Source of the DNA: Aquitalea aquatica
GTDB lineage: Bacteria; Pseudomonadota; Gammaproteobacteria; Burkholderiales; Chromobacteriaceae
Direction: 5' to 3'
Length of the DNA: 64,000 nucleotides
NCBI RefSeq assembly: GCF_013911085.1
Contig: NZ_JACERN010000033.1
Coordinates: 124,001 to 188,000 of the forward strand
Part shown: positions 51,390 to 60,144 of the stretch, piece after piece
Numbering within the stretch: the first letter of the stretch is position 1
How the letters are laid out: each line of letters begins with the position of its first letter
The notes under the pieces: generated by a model
Databases searched by the model: none
What the model was told of the DNA's origin: nothing
What the model saw: the letters and a program-made list of their open reading frames with translations, nothing else
Position numbers and translations under genes: made by a program

Positions 51390-52214
51390 ATGAAACCGCA
51401 AGCATTACAGGCCCAGACGCTAGCTATCCGTATTGAAGGGATGGAGCTGACTGTTTCTGCGCTGTATCGCCCTGGTCCCAAAGAACCGATTGTCTTTCTG
51501 CACGGTTTTGGCTCGACCAAGGAAGACTATGCCGACATCGTCCAGCATCCGGCGTTTGATGGCCATGCTGTGATTGCCTATGACGCCCCCGGCTGCGGGG
51601 CCAGCATCTGCCCATCGCTGGACAAGGTGGGAATTCCGCTACTGTTGCACACGGCACGGGCGGTGTTGGCACATTACCGGGTAGAGCGCTTCCACCTGCT
51701 TGGCCACTCTATGGGCGGGCTGACAGCCTTGCTGCTGGCCGACGAGCTAAAAGAAGCAGTGCTTAGCTTTACCGACATCGAAGGCAATATCGCGCCGGAA
51801 GACTGTTTCCTGAGCCGACAGATTCAGGAATATCCCGCTTCCGATGCCGAACAGTTCTTTGCCGACTTCATCTGGCGCACTGGCCAGGCGCCGGATCATG
51901 CCAGCCCCCTGTATGCGGCCAGTCTGCAGCACAAGGTGCGCCCAGCGGCGGTACGCGGCATTTTTACCTCCATGGTGGAGCTGTCAGACCATGGGGAGTT
52001 GATGGAGAAGTTTCTGGAGCTGCCTTGCCGCAAGATGTTCATGTACGGAGCCAGCAATGCCGGGCTGAGTTATTTGGGCCACATCCAGGCCAACGGGGTT
52101 CGGCTGGCCGAGATCCCGGCCTGTGGCCACTTCCCCATGTATTCGAATCCGGTTGCGATGTGGCAGGCGGTAGCGGAATTCATCCGGCACGGAGGCTGCC
52201 AGGGTAGTGAATAG
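51390..52214 (+). CDS. Alpha/beta hydrolase
   Basis: 274 residues. Oxyanion motif HGFGSTKEDYADI, nucleophile elbow GHSMGG (Ser about 110), and the terminal catalytic His in CGHFPMYSNP. No signal peptide, so cytoplasmic. Starts 14 bases after the aminotransferase with GGGAG upstream and belongs to the same operon. An ester, lactone or C-C bond is the likely target; context favours opening of the substrate before the transaminase and aldolase steps. Confidence 0.85.
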   Translation: MKPQALQAQTLAIRIEGMELTVSALYRPGPKEPIVFLHGFGSTKEDYADIVQHPAFDGHAVIAYDAPGCGASICPSLDKVGIPLLLHTARAVLAHYRVERFHLLGHSMGGLTALLLADELKEAVLSFTDIEGNIAPEDCFLSRQIQEYPASDAEQFFADFIWRTGQAPDHASPLYAASLQHKVRPAAVRGIFTSMVELSDHGELMEKFLELPCRKMFMYGASNAGLSYLGHIQANGVRLAEIPACGHFPMYSNPVAMWQAVAEFIRHGGCQGSE

Positions 52215-52308
52215 CCTTACCTTATGTCACCATGCCACCCTTAGCTCCAGGCCGCAGGATGGCAGTGTGCATTCACCGGGCGGCACCTCATCTCGCTCAA
52301 CTTGAAAC

Positions 52309-53064
52309 ATGCCAATTATTGCGTTAAAGCTTTTGATGACCCCGCTCATGATCATTGCCGTTCATGCAGCGGGGAAGCGATGGGGAGCCATTATCAGTGG
52401 TTTGCTCATCGGGCTACCACTTACCTCGGGGCCGATCTCACTGATTCTGGCCTGCCAATACGGAGAAGCGTTTGCTGTTCATGCCTCGGCAGGTAATCTG
52501 GCTGGGCAGATTTCCATCTGTCTGTTCTGCCTGGTTTATTACAAGCTGTGCCAAACCCGGGGCTGGCTGCATTGCACCCTGCTAGCTACGCTCACTTTCA
52601 TTGCTGCTACAGCAATCTTGAAGGTACTTGCCCTCGGCTTGCTGAGTGCATTTGGATTGCTGTTGCTTACCCTTGCGCTGGTCAGCAGCAAGACGCCAGG
52701 TAAACCGACATCTGCGATCAAGATGGCAAAGCCCTGGTGGGATTTGCCTAGCCGTATTGTGATTGCCGTCACATTTGTGTTGCTGATAAGCAGCCTGGCA
52801 GGCGGGATGGGGCCGGTATTGAGCGGCTTGATTGCCCCGTTTCCAGTATTTGCCATTGTATTTGCCGCCTTTACCCTGCAAACCGAAGGTAGTGCGGCAA
52901 CATGTAATCTACTGCGGGGCATCGTACTCAGCTCGGTTGGCTTTGCGGCCTTCTTCATGACCATTGGCCTTACCACATCACAGCTTGGCTTAAGCAGTGC
53001 TTATCTGCTTGCGGCTGGACTGGGCATTCTGTCGAACTTCATTTTTCACTCTTTACTTGGTTAG
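52309..53064 (+). CDS. Hypothetical integral membrane protein
   Basis: 251 residues with about eight hydrophobic segments covering almost the whole length and a short polar loop near 128-145 (SSKTPGKPTSAIKM). The conserved-looking GAIISGLLIGLPLTSGP near the N-terminus suggests a transporter-like protein, but I do not recognise the family. Starts 94 bases after the hydrolase gene and may be read with it. Confidence 0.6.
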   Translation: MPIIALKLLMTPLMIIAVHAAGKRWGAIISGLLIGLPLTSGPISLILACQYGEAFAVHASAGNLAGQISICLFCLVYYKLCQTRGWLHCTLLATLTFIAATAILKVLALGLLSAFGLLLLTLALVSSKTPGKPTSAIKMAKPWWDLPSRIVIAVTFVLLISSLAGGMGPVLSGLIAPFPVFAIVFAAFTLQTEGSAATCNLLRGIVLSSVGFAAFFMTIGLTTSQLGLSSAYLLAAGLGILSNFIFHSLLG

Positions 53065-53115
53065 AAAAAAGCTGCTTTTCCATTGAAAACAGCCAATAAA
53101 AGTTAGCTATGGTGA

Positions 53116-54153
53116 TTATTTTACTGGCTCCGCCTTAGGGAATTCCCAAGAGCCATCAATGATTTCAGGTCTGGGACGATAAAGTCGAACCAGATAGTTC
53201 CAACCCGGCATGATTCGCAGATAATTAATGGCTTTCGGATTTCCACCAAAGTTCACGGTTACTGTTCCGTCACTATCTTTCTTGGCCGTGTAGCTGTTTA
53301 CTGATATTGCATTGACAGGCGCCTCATAAAACCCATTTTTGTTATAGACGGTAATAGACCAGAATGCATCGACAGGCACATCCTTGACTTTCAGTCTGAA
53401 CGGCTGCTTACCATCATTACCTTTGGGAACCTCAACAAAATAGAGTGCATCCTTCTCAGCATTGCCAAAGATACCTCCTGCGGTACCTATCAAATGCCGG
53501 ACTTCATCAACATCATCTTTAACTCCGAAGGTTCGACGACTATCAGGCATCCAAGGGGTCATGGTCAATATTGCATTACGAAGTCCAGTTAGACTTTTCT
53601 GGTCCCAATTTGGAACTTCAAAACGACCAGGGTTAGCCTGAACAACCTGAACAGCATCTTGCGCTTTGCGCATTGCTACGATGTCGGCCGGATCGGTTGG
53701 ATTAACCAACGTTCTAATCGTGACTTGAATGTAGCGACTTCCCATTTCCTTTTGGGTAAATGTATAAGTACCCGGATCATAAATGACTCGCTGAATATAA
53801 TGATCCTGATTAAAAACCAGGATGGACTGAAATCGTCCGCCAGTATCTGGCTTCACAATAGTGAGAGGCTGAGTCAGATCGAATATACCCGTACTGTACG
53901 GCGTATCCCGATTCATTCTGATGACTAACTGTTTATCGACATCAACAGGCCCACGCTCATGGTGGAATTTTCCGAATGCACCTTGCTCCACACGTTGCTT
54001 AAAGTAGCGATCCGTTTCGGCACGAACAAAAGTATCAACAGTTACAGGAGTTACGCTCATATCAACTGATGCAGCGTGGATCTCTGGCAGATACGCAAGC
54101 GATAGCAGGCCCAGCGAGGCTGCGGTTAATAATCTGTATATTTGTCCACTCAT
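53116..54153 (-). CDS. DUF1254/DUF1214 secreted protein
   Basis: 345 residues. The start at 54153 (AAGGTGAG upstream) gives a signal peptide (hydrophobic core LLTAASLGLLSLAYL, cleavage near IHAA). The N-terminal half has the DUF1254 pattern (VIRMNRDTPYSTGIFDLTQP) and the C-terminal half the DUF1214 pattern (DAFWSITVYNKNGFY, ending LVRLYRPRPEIIDGSW). Periplasmic or exported; biochemical role unknown. Codon use is a little less GC-rich than neighbours. Confidence 0.85.
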   Translation of the reverse strand: MSGQIYRLLTAASLGLLSLAYLPEIHAASVDMSVTPVTVDTFVRAETDRYFKQRVEQGAFGKFHHERGPVDVDKQLVIRMNRDTPYSTGIFDLTQPLTIVKPDTGGRFQSILVFNQDHYIQRVIYDPGTYTFTQKEMGSRYIQVTIRTLVNPTDPADIVAMRKAQDAVQVVQANPGRFEVPNWDQKSLTGLRNAILTMTPWMPDSRRTFGVKDDVDEVRHLIGTAGGIFGNAEKDALYFVEVPKGNDGKQPFRLKVKDVPVDAFWSITVYNKNGFYEAPVNAISVNSYTAKKDSDGTVTVNFGGNPKAINYLRIMPGWNYLVRLYRPRPEIIDGSWEFPKAEPVK

Positions 54154-54845
54154 CGTTCTCACCTTCTTCCTTCGGGATGGAAATGTAAAATTTGCGTTGC
54201 GACTGGAAATACAAACCACGCAGACTCCTTCAATCAAGCGGATCGGCAGCTATCTTGCAAAGGCGAAAAGCCTGTCATTTACTGACAGTTTGGTAAGCAC
54301 AACCGGGTGTTCCTCGTATTAGCACCAAGAAAGAGGTCACTTTCTCTGAACGAGAGGCGACTGGTAGATGTGCTTCGAACTTCTGCTGCTGCCAACAATG
54401 GTGATGCTAGCACATTGGCATGGCAAATTTTTACCTTATTCCAGAACCCGAGCACCTCGGCCATCCGCTGTCAGCAACATCGTCGCCACAAAATCCGGCC
54501 TCGTCAGCACACACCGCACTGGGTGGTAAGAAATTGCATGTTCGAGTAGTTCGGCGGTAGCGGGCCGTACCTTCTGATACGCCTTGGGCGGGATGGCTGG
54601 GACACGATTTTGCAGCGCTGCGGGTCGCCTTTTCTCTGCCTCCTTGCTGTTTGCGAAGTGGCAAAGCAAAAGAAAGGACCTCGACGGAGGAACGAGGCCG
54701 GCGAAGCTAAATGCTGCACTACAGGATGACCACCCGCTTGCCGACACGGAATGAGAGCCGATTTTGTAGCGGCTCACGCACAGGGTGGTTTCGCTGTCGC
54801 CAGGCGCTGAACTCCCCTGCTTGATCTGCCGCACGGCAGCGGGTG
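54154..54845. other. 690-base gap without a supported gene
   Basis: Minus-strand frames are open for up to 160 codons (for example 54436-54915) but overlap nrdG, lack ribosome sites and show no domain. I regard them as chance frames in GC-rich DNA. No terminator was identified after nrdG. Confidence 0.4.
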
Positions 54846-55571
54846 CTAGGCTGCCCGCCAGGCAAAATGCGCAAAGGATTGCTGCCAGTAATCCAGCACT
54901 GCCCTGCCCGGCCACTGTGCAGCATCAAACAAGGGCTGGCCCTTGCCATCCCTGCCCTGCTGCAAGGCAGCGTGGGTGACGCCTTTGGCCTGCAGGGTGT
55001 CGGCCAGCCGGTACAGGCTGTCTGCCGTCATCACGCGCGGGTCCAGCGTGGTGCGGCATTCCAGCGCAGCACCGCTCTCCAGCGCGACATCCAGCGCCTG
55101 CCACATACGCGCCTCGCTGCCCGCCACGCCGGTCACGGCATCCACACCGCCGGGGGCGGCCTTGATGTCCAGCCCTATCCAGTCCACCAGTCCGGCCACT
55201 GCCGCCAGCCGCTGCGGGTAGATGCCGGCAGTATGCAGGCCGATGGCCAGGCCTAGCCGGCGAGCGTCCTGCATCCATTCGGCCAGTTGCGGTGCCAGCG
55301 TGGGTTCGCCACCGGAAAACACCACGCCATCCAGAAAGCCCACCCGCGCCGCCAGCATGGACTGCACGCTGCCCCAGCCAAGCACACCGGCGCTGCGCGC
55401 CTGCAGATCGGGGTTGTGACAATAGCCGCAACGCCAGGGGCAGCCGGCCACGAATACCGTGGCCACCAGCCGTCCCGGCCAGTCACAGCTGGAAAACGGC
55501 TCTATGCCGGCCAGAGGCAACAGGGGGCTGGCCACGGCAGGCCGGGACTCAGCGCCGCAGATGTTCTTCAT
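54846..55571 (-). CDS. nrdG: Anaerobic ribonucleotide reductase activating enzyme
   Basis: 241 residues, radical-SAM activase that installs the glycyl radical. Cluster motif CPWRCGYCHNP (CxxxCxxC), then FSGGEPTLAPQLAEW and a conserved GLDIKA. It is of the longer, PflA-like NrdG type rather than the short E. coli type. The ATG at 55571 lies inside the end of the small glycyl-radical gene (23-base overlap), so the two are coupled; an upstream ATG at 55613 is an alternative. Confidence 0.9.
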   Translation of the reverse strand: MKNICGAESRPAVASPLLPLAGIEPFSSCDWPGRLVATVFVAGCPWRCGYCHNPDLQARSAGVLGWGSVQSMLAARVGFLDGVVFSGGEPTLAPQLAEWMQDARRLGLAIGLHTAGIYPQRLAAVAGLVDWIGLDIKAAPGGVDAVTGVAGSEARMWQALDVALESGAALECRTTLDPRVMTADSLYRLADTLQAKGVTHAALQQGRDGKGQPLFDAAQWPGRAVLDYWQQSFAHFAWRAA

Positions 55572-55728
55572 CAAAATGCAGGCGTTCAGCAAATTCGCCC
55601 TGTTTGCCCACATTAAAGGCAGAGACCGGGCGGAAATAGCCCATTACGCGGGTCCATACTTCGCAGCGGGTACGCAGTGCCGGGTCCAGCTGTTCTGCCT
55701 GTTTGGCTAGGATTTGGGATGACATCAT
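55549..55728 (-). CDS. Separate glycyl-radical segment of NrdD
   Basis: 59 residues from the first of two adjacent ATGs (AGGAG four bases upstream). TRCEVWTRVMGYFRPVSAFN is the conserved C-terminal tail of class III NrdD; the predicted radical glycine is G30 in RVMGY. The large NrdD frame upstream stops before this segment, so the radical site is supplied in trans by this small protein, in the manner of YfiD/GrcA for pyruvate formate-lyase. It could be a fixed gene split or the product of a past frameshift; its own ribosome site and overlap with nrdG favour a functional gene. Confidence 0.75.
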   Translation of the reverse strand: MMSSQILAKQAEQLDPALRTRCEVWTRVMGYFRPVSAFNVGKQGEFAERLHFDEEHLRR

Positions 55729-55831
55729 TTCTCTCCTGTTGAGGTGTCGGGTGTGCTGCTGGGAGCGGGCTAACAAAATGGCGTGGTGTCCTGAGGCCAG
55801 GCGCACCGCCGCAGCATGTTGTCAGCGGTGC

Positions 55832-57553
55832 TCAGCAGCAGCCCGGCGCGGTGGCTGCCGTGGTGCGGGCCAGCAGTTCGGCATCGCACTTGGGGCAGAA
55901 TTCGTGATGGCCATGCAGGTAGCCGTGCTGCGGGCACACCGAGAAGGTGGGCGTCACCGTGACATAGGGCAGGCGGAAGCGCTGCAGCGATCGGCGCACC
56001 AGCTGCTTGCAGGCGACGGTGGAGCTGATGGCTTCAGTCATATACAGGTGCAGCACGGTGCCGCCGGTATAGCGGCGCTGCAGCGGTTCCTGATGGCTGA
56101 GCGCGACGAACGGGTCATCGGTATGGCCGGCCGGCAACTGGCTGGAATTGGTGTAGTAAGGCTTGTCCAGCGGGCCGGCCTGCAGGATGTCCGGGTAGCG
56201 CTTGCGATCTTCGCGGGCAAAACGGTAGGTGGTGCCTTCGGCCGGGGTGGCTTCCAGGTTGTACAGATGGCCGGTGCTTTCCTGCATCTGCACCATGCGC
56301 GTGCGGATGTGGTCGAGCAGATCCAGCGCCAGCTGCTGGCCGGCGGTGCTGGCAATATCTTCGGCATCGCCGGTGTAATTACGCACCAGTTCGTTGATGC
56401 CGTTTACGCCGATGGTGGAGAAGTGATTGCGCAAAGTGCCCAGATAACGCTTGGTATAAGGATACAAGCCATCATCCATCCAGCCCTGCACTCGCTGGCG
56501 CTTGATTTCCAGGCTGATGCGGGCCAGCTCCAGCAGGCGGTCGGTTTCGGCCAGCAGGCCATTCCAGTCGCCACGGAAGCGGTAGCCCAGCCGGGCGCAG
56601 TTAAGCGTTACCACCCCCAGCGAGCCGGTTTGCTCGGCGCTGCCAAACAGGCCATTGCCGCGCTTGAGCAGTTCGCGCAGGTCCAGCTGCAGCCGGCAGC
56701 ACATGGAGCGCACCATCTGTGGTTCCAGATCGGAATTGAGGAAGTTCTGGAAGTACGGCAGGCCGTAGCGCGCGGTCAAGTCGAACAGCAGCTCGGCATT
56801 CGGGCTATCCCAGTCGAAATCCGGGGTGATGTTGTAGGTGGGAATGGGAAAGGTAAAAGCCCGGCCATGGGCGTCGCCACTGGCCATCACCCGCAGAAAG
56901 GCGCGGTTGATCTGGTCCATTTCCGGCTGGCAGTCGCCATAGCAAAACGGCATTTCCTCACCGGCAATCAGCGGAATCTGGCCGGCCAGGTCGGCTGGGC
57001 AGCTCCAGTCGAAGGTGAGATTGGTAAACGGCGTTTGCGTGCCCCAGCGTGATGGCACATTCAGGTTGTAGACAAACTCCTGCATGGCTTGCTCCACCTG
57101 CGCGTCGTTCAGGCCATCGCGCTTGATGAAAGGGGCCAGATAGGTGTCCACGCTGGAAAAAGCCTGAGCCCCGGCCCATTCGTTTTGCAGGGTGCCCAGA
57201 AAATTCACCATCTGCCCCAGTGCCGAACCCAGATGGCGCGGCGGCGCGGATTCCACCCGCCCCGGCACGCCGTTGAAACCCTCGTGCAGCAACTGGCGCA
57301 GCGACCAACCGGCGCAGTAGCCGGCCAGCACGTCCAGATCGTGCAGGTGGAAATCGGCCTCGCGGTGGGCCTGTGCCACTTCCGGCGGATAGATGCCGTC
57401 CAGCCAGTAATTCGCAGTCAGTTTGCCGGCGGCGTTCAGAATCATCCCACCCAGGCTGTAGCCCTGGTTGGCATTGGCAGAGACGCGCCAGTCGGCGCGA
57501 CTGAGGTATTCGTCCAGCGTGGCAAGCGGACTGACCATGACAGGTTTTTTCAT
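55832..57553 (-). CDS. nrdD: Anaerobic ribonucleoside-triphosphate reductase, large part
   Basis: 573 residues from the ATG at 57553; a GTG at 57586 would add 11. The catalytic barrel is typical (NANQGYSLGGMILNAAG, FHLHDLDVLAGYCAGWSL, PSRWGTQTPFTN). It ends in the zinc motif with CPQHGYLHG and FCPKCD, followed by a CC terminus. Two usual parts are missing: the N-terminal ATP-cone regulatory domain and the C-terminal RVxGY glycyl-radical tail. The latter is encoded 103 bases downstream as a separate gene. A perfect FNR/ANR box and NrdR-like boxes lie upstream. Confidence 0.88.
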   Translation of the reverse strand: MKKPVMVSPLATLDEYLSRADWRVSANANQGYSLGGMILNAAGKLTANYWLDGIYPPEVAQAHREADFHLHDLDVLAGYCAGWSLRQLLHEGFNGVPGRVESAPPRHLGSALGQMVNFLGTLQNEWAGAQAFSSVDTYLAPFIKRDGLNDAQVEQAMQEFVYNLNVPSRWGTQTPFTNLTFDWSCPADLAGQIPLIAGEEMPFCYGDCQPEMDQINRAFLRVMASGDAHGRAFTFPIPTYNITPDFDWDSPNAELLFDLTARYGLPYFQNFLNSDLEPQMVRSMCCRLQLDLRELLKRGNGLFGSAEQTGSLGVVTLNCARLGYRFRGDWNGLLAETDRLLELARISLEIKRQRVQGWMDDGLYPYTKRYLGTLRNHFSTIGVNGINELVRNYTGDAEDIASTAGQQLALDLLDHIRTRMVQMQESTGHLYNLEATPAEGTTYRFAREDRKRYPDILQAGPLDKPYYTNSSQLPAGHTDDPFVALSHQEPLQRRYTGGTVLHLYMTEAISSTVACKQLVRRSLQRFRLPYVTVTPTFSVCPQHGYLHGHHEFCPKCDAELLARTTAATAPGCC

Positions 57554-57598
57554 AACAATATGTAGTGCCTTGAAATTTTCAAACACTATATATTGATT
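57553..57598 (-). promoter_or_regulatory. Pair of NrdR-box-like sequences
   Basis: ACACTATATATTG (57583-57595) matches the NrdR box well; a weaker copy, ACAATATGTAGTG (57555-57567), lies with its centre about 30 bases away, close to the usual three-turn spacing. Location at the nrdD start fits repression by NrdR. Confidence 0.5.
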
Positions 57599-57630
57599 TT
57601 TGGCACAACAAAGCCACAGCTGAAAAAGGC

Positions 57631-57644
57631 TTGATTCGGATCAA
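57631..57644 (-). promoter_or_regulatory. FNR/ANR box upstream of nrdD
   Basis: TTGATTCGGATCAA is a perfect TTGAT-N4-ATCAA site, about 80-90 bases before the nrdD start. It implies anaerobic induction. Confidence 0.75.
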
Positions 57645-57823
57645 GTGCCGCCTTTATCTGCCAAACAGCACAGCCGCCAGCCCGTCCGACATGCTCATGT
57701 CGTGTAGGAATCGCCCTACAGGACTACAGCATTTTTCCTGACAGTAAAATCCGCAGCCCCCCGATACCCCTACTGTCATCCGCTTTTTACAATTCAGTCA
57801 TCACCATTTAAACAGGAGTGGTC

Positions 57824-58930
57824 ATGGCTGAAACGAACGCAAGCGACATCCTGGTCCGCTTCAAGAACGTACAAAAGAGCTACGACGGCGAGACCCTGAT
57901 CGTGAAGGATCTCAATCTGGACATCCGCAAGGGCGAATTCCTGACCCTGCTGGGTCCGTCCGGCTCCGGCAAGACCACCAGCCTGATGATGCTGGCCGGC
58001 TTCGAAACCCCGACCGCCGGCGAGATCATGCTGGGCGAGCGTTCGCTCAACCGCGTACCGCCGCACAAGCGCGATATCGGCATGGTGTTCCAGAACTACG
58101 CGCTGTTTCCGCACATGACCGTGGCCGAGAACCTGGCCTTCCCGCTGAAAGTGCGCGGCATGGACAAGACCGATGTCACCGAACGGGTGAAACGCGCCCT
58201 GTCCATGGTGCAGCTGGACAAGTTTGCCAACCGCTACCCCGGCCAGATGTCCGGTGGCCAGCAACAGCGCGTGGCCCTGGCCCGCGCCCTGGTGTTCGAA
58301 CCGCAACTGGTGCTGATGGACGAACCGCTGGGCGCGCTGGACAAGCAACTGCGCGAACACATGCAGATGGAAATCAAGCATCTGCACGAACGCCTGGGCG
58401 TGACCGTGGTGTACGTGACCCACGACCAGAGCGAAGCGCTGACCATGTCCGACCGCGTGGCAGTGTTCCATCAAGGTGAAATCCAGCAGATCGACAGCCC
58501 GCAAGGCCTGTACGAGCATCCGCGCAATACCTTTGTTGCCAACTTCATCGGCGAAAACAACCGCCTGCACGGCAAGCTGATCAGCCGCGACGGCGAGCGC
58601 TGTACCGTGGGCCTGGAAAACGGCGAGCGCGTGGAAGCCATGGCCATTCACGATGCAGCCCCTGGCGCGCCGGTTTCGTTGTCCATCCGCCCGGAACGTA
58701 TCAATCTGAACGTGGCGCAGGAGCAAAACCGCTTCTCCGGCCGCGTGCGCGAATTCATCTACCTGGGCGACCACGTGCGTATCCGCATGGAAGCCTGCGG
58801 CAACTCCAGTTTCATCGTCAAACAGCCTATCGCCACCCTCGACCCCAAGCTGGCAGTGGGCGACGTGATTTCGCTGGGCTGGAATGTAGAACACGTAAGA
58901 GCGCTCGATCCCGTCGAACTGGCCGAGTGA
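57824..58930 (+). CDS. potA: Polyamine ABC transporter ATP-binding protein
   Basis: 368 residues. Walker [11 protein letters not shown]-loop [11 protein letters not shown], signature [14 protein letters not shown], Walker B LVLMDEP and switch THDQSEAL, followed by a TOBE domain (~250-365). It is of the PotA/PotG (spermidine/putrescine) group by context with two PotBC-type permeases. The ATG at 57824 with AGGAG five bases before is preferred to the GTG two codons upstream. First gene of a four-gene operon. Confidence 0.9.
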   Translation: MAETNASDILVRFKNVQKSYDGETLIVKDLNLDIRKGEFLTLLGPSGSGKTTSLMMLAGFETPTAGEIMLGERSLNRVPPHKRDIGMVFQNYALFPHMTVAENLAFPLKVRGMDKTDVTERVKRALSMVQLDKFANRYPGQMSGGQQQRVALARALVFEPQLVLMDEPLGALDKQLREHMQMEIKHLHERLGVTVVYVTHDQSEALTMSDRVAVFHQGEIQQIDSPQGLYEHPRNTFVANFIGENNRLHGKLISRDGERCTVGLENGERVEAMAIHDAAPGAPVSLSIRPERINLNVAQEQNRFSGRVREFIYLGDHVRIRMEACGNSSFIVKQPIATLDPKLAVGDVISLGWNVEHVRALDPVELAE

Positions 58931-58991
58931 GTGCGTGCAAGTGAGTAGCGTGTAGTAGCTGTAGTCTCAAAACAATATGGAGATCTATCAA

Positions 58992-60029
58992 ATGAAGAAA
59001 TGCATGAAAGCTCTTTCGCTGGCCGTGGTTGCTGCTTGCTGTGCTCAGACTGCGCTGGCAGGTGATCTGACCGTGATTTCCTTCGGTGGTGCCAACAAGG
59101 CTGCCCAGGAAAAAGCCTACTACGCCCCCTTCACCAAGGCCACTGGCGTCAAGGTGGTAGGCGGTGAGTACAACGGCGAAATGGCCAAGGTCAAGGCCAT
59201 GGTCGACACCAAGAGCGTGTCCTGGGACGTACTGGAAGTGGAATCCCCGGAACTGGCTCGCGGTTGCGATGAAGGCATGTTCGAAAAGCTGGACTACAGC
59301 AAGATCGGCAACAAGGCTGATTTCGTACCGGGCGCTGCCCAGTCCTGCGGCGTAGGCATTTTCGTATGGTCCACCGTACTGGCCTACAACGCCGACAAGC
59401 TGAAGGTTGGCCCGAGCGGCTGGAAAGACTTCTGGGATGTGAAGAAATTCCCGGGCAAGCGCGGCATGCGCAAGGGTGCCAAGTACACCCTGGAAGTAGC
59501 GCTGATGGCTGACGGCGTAGCCGCAAAAGACGTGTACAAGGTACTGGCCACCCCGGCTGGTGTTGACCGCGCCTTCAAGAAGCTGGACCAGCTGAAGCCG
59601 AACATCCAGTGGTGGGAAGCCGGCGCACAGCCGCCGCAGTACCTGGTATCCGGCGACGTGGTGATGAGCTCGGCCTACAACGGTCGTATCGCCAACACCC
59701 AGAAGGAAGGCAAGAACCTGAAGATCGTCTGGGCCGGTGGCATGTACGACTTCGACTCCTGGGCTATCCCTAAGGGCTCGCCGAACAAGGATGCTGCACT
59801 GAAGTTCATCGCTTTCGCCAGCAAGCCGGAAAACCAGAAGGTGTACTCGCAGAATATCGCTTACGGCCCGACCAACAAGAAAGCCGTACCGCTGCTGGAC
59901 AAGAAGCTGGTTGCCGACCTGCCGACCGCCCCGCAGAACATCAAGAGCGGCGTAGCCGTGGATGTGGCTTTCTGGGCTGACTTCGGCGAATCGCTGGAAC
60001 AACGCTTCAACGCCTGGGCTGCCAAGTAA
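58992..60029 (+). CDS. potD: Polyamine-type substrate-binding protein
   Basis: 345 residues with a signal peptide (MKKCMKALSLAVVAACCAQ, cleavage after ALA), then a PotD/PotF-like two-domain binding fold: LTVISFGGANKAAQ at the mature N-terminus, MVDTKSVSWDVLEVE, and a C-terminal DFGESLEQRFNAWAAK. An in-frame ATG five codons earlier is less likely to start translation. Putrescine/spermidine specificity is inferred from the transporter type; related proteins bind other amines. Confidence 0.85.
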   Translation: MKKCMKALSLAVVAACCAQTALAGDLTVISFGGANKAAQEKAYYAPFTKATGVKVVGGEYNGEMAKVKAMVDTKSVSWDVLEVESPELARGCDEGMFEKLDYSKIGNKADFVPGAAQSCGVGIFVWSTVLAYNADKLKVGPSGWKDFWDVKKFPGKRGMRKGAKYTLEVALMADGVAAKDVYKVLATPAGVDRAFKKLDQLKPNIQWWEAGAQPPQYLVSGDVVMSSAYNGRIANTQKEGKNLKIVWAGGMYDFDSWAIPKGSPNKDAALKFIAFASKPENQKVYSQNIAYGPTNKKAVPLLDKKLVADLPTAPQNIKSGVAVDVAFWADFGESLEQRFNAWAAK

Positions 60030-60048
60030 GCAGCTGTAACACGCATGA

Positions 60049-60080
60049 CTGCTGCCGGCCCTTTTAACTACCGGCAGCAG
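60049..60080 (+). other. Hairpin between binding-protein and permease genes
   Basis: CTGCTGCCGG and CCGGCAGCAG form a 10-bp stem with a 12-base loop, followed by a second GC-rich stem near 60085-60115. No T-run: probably protects the binding-protein mRNA and lowers expression of the permeases. Confidence 0.55.
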
Positions 60081-60144
60081 GTCCGCCCCCTCGGGGGTTC
60101 ATCCCCAGGGGGTTTTACCCCTTACCTGATCCGGAGCCGGAAGA

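Noticed and set aside
54436-54915. A 159-codon minus-strand frame between nrdG and the DUF1254 gene
   Set aside because: Overlaps nrdG, has no ribosome site and shows no domain; possible chance frame.
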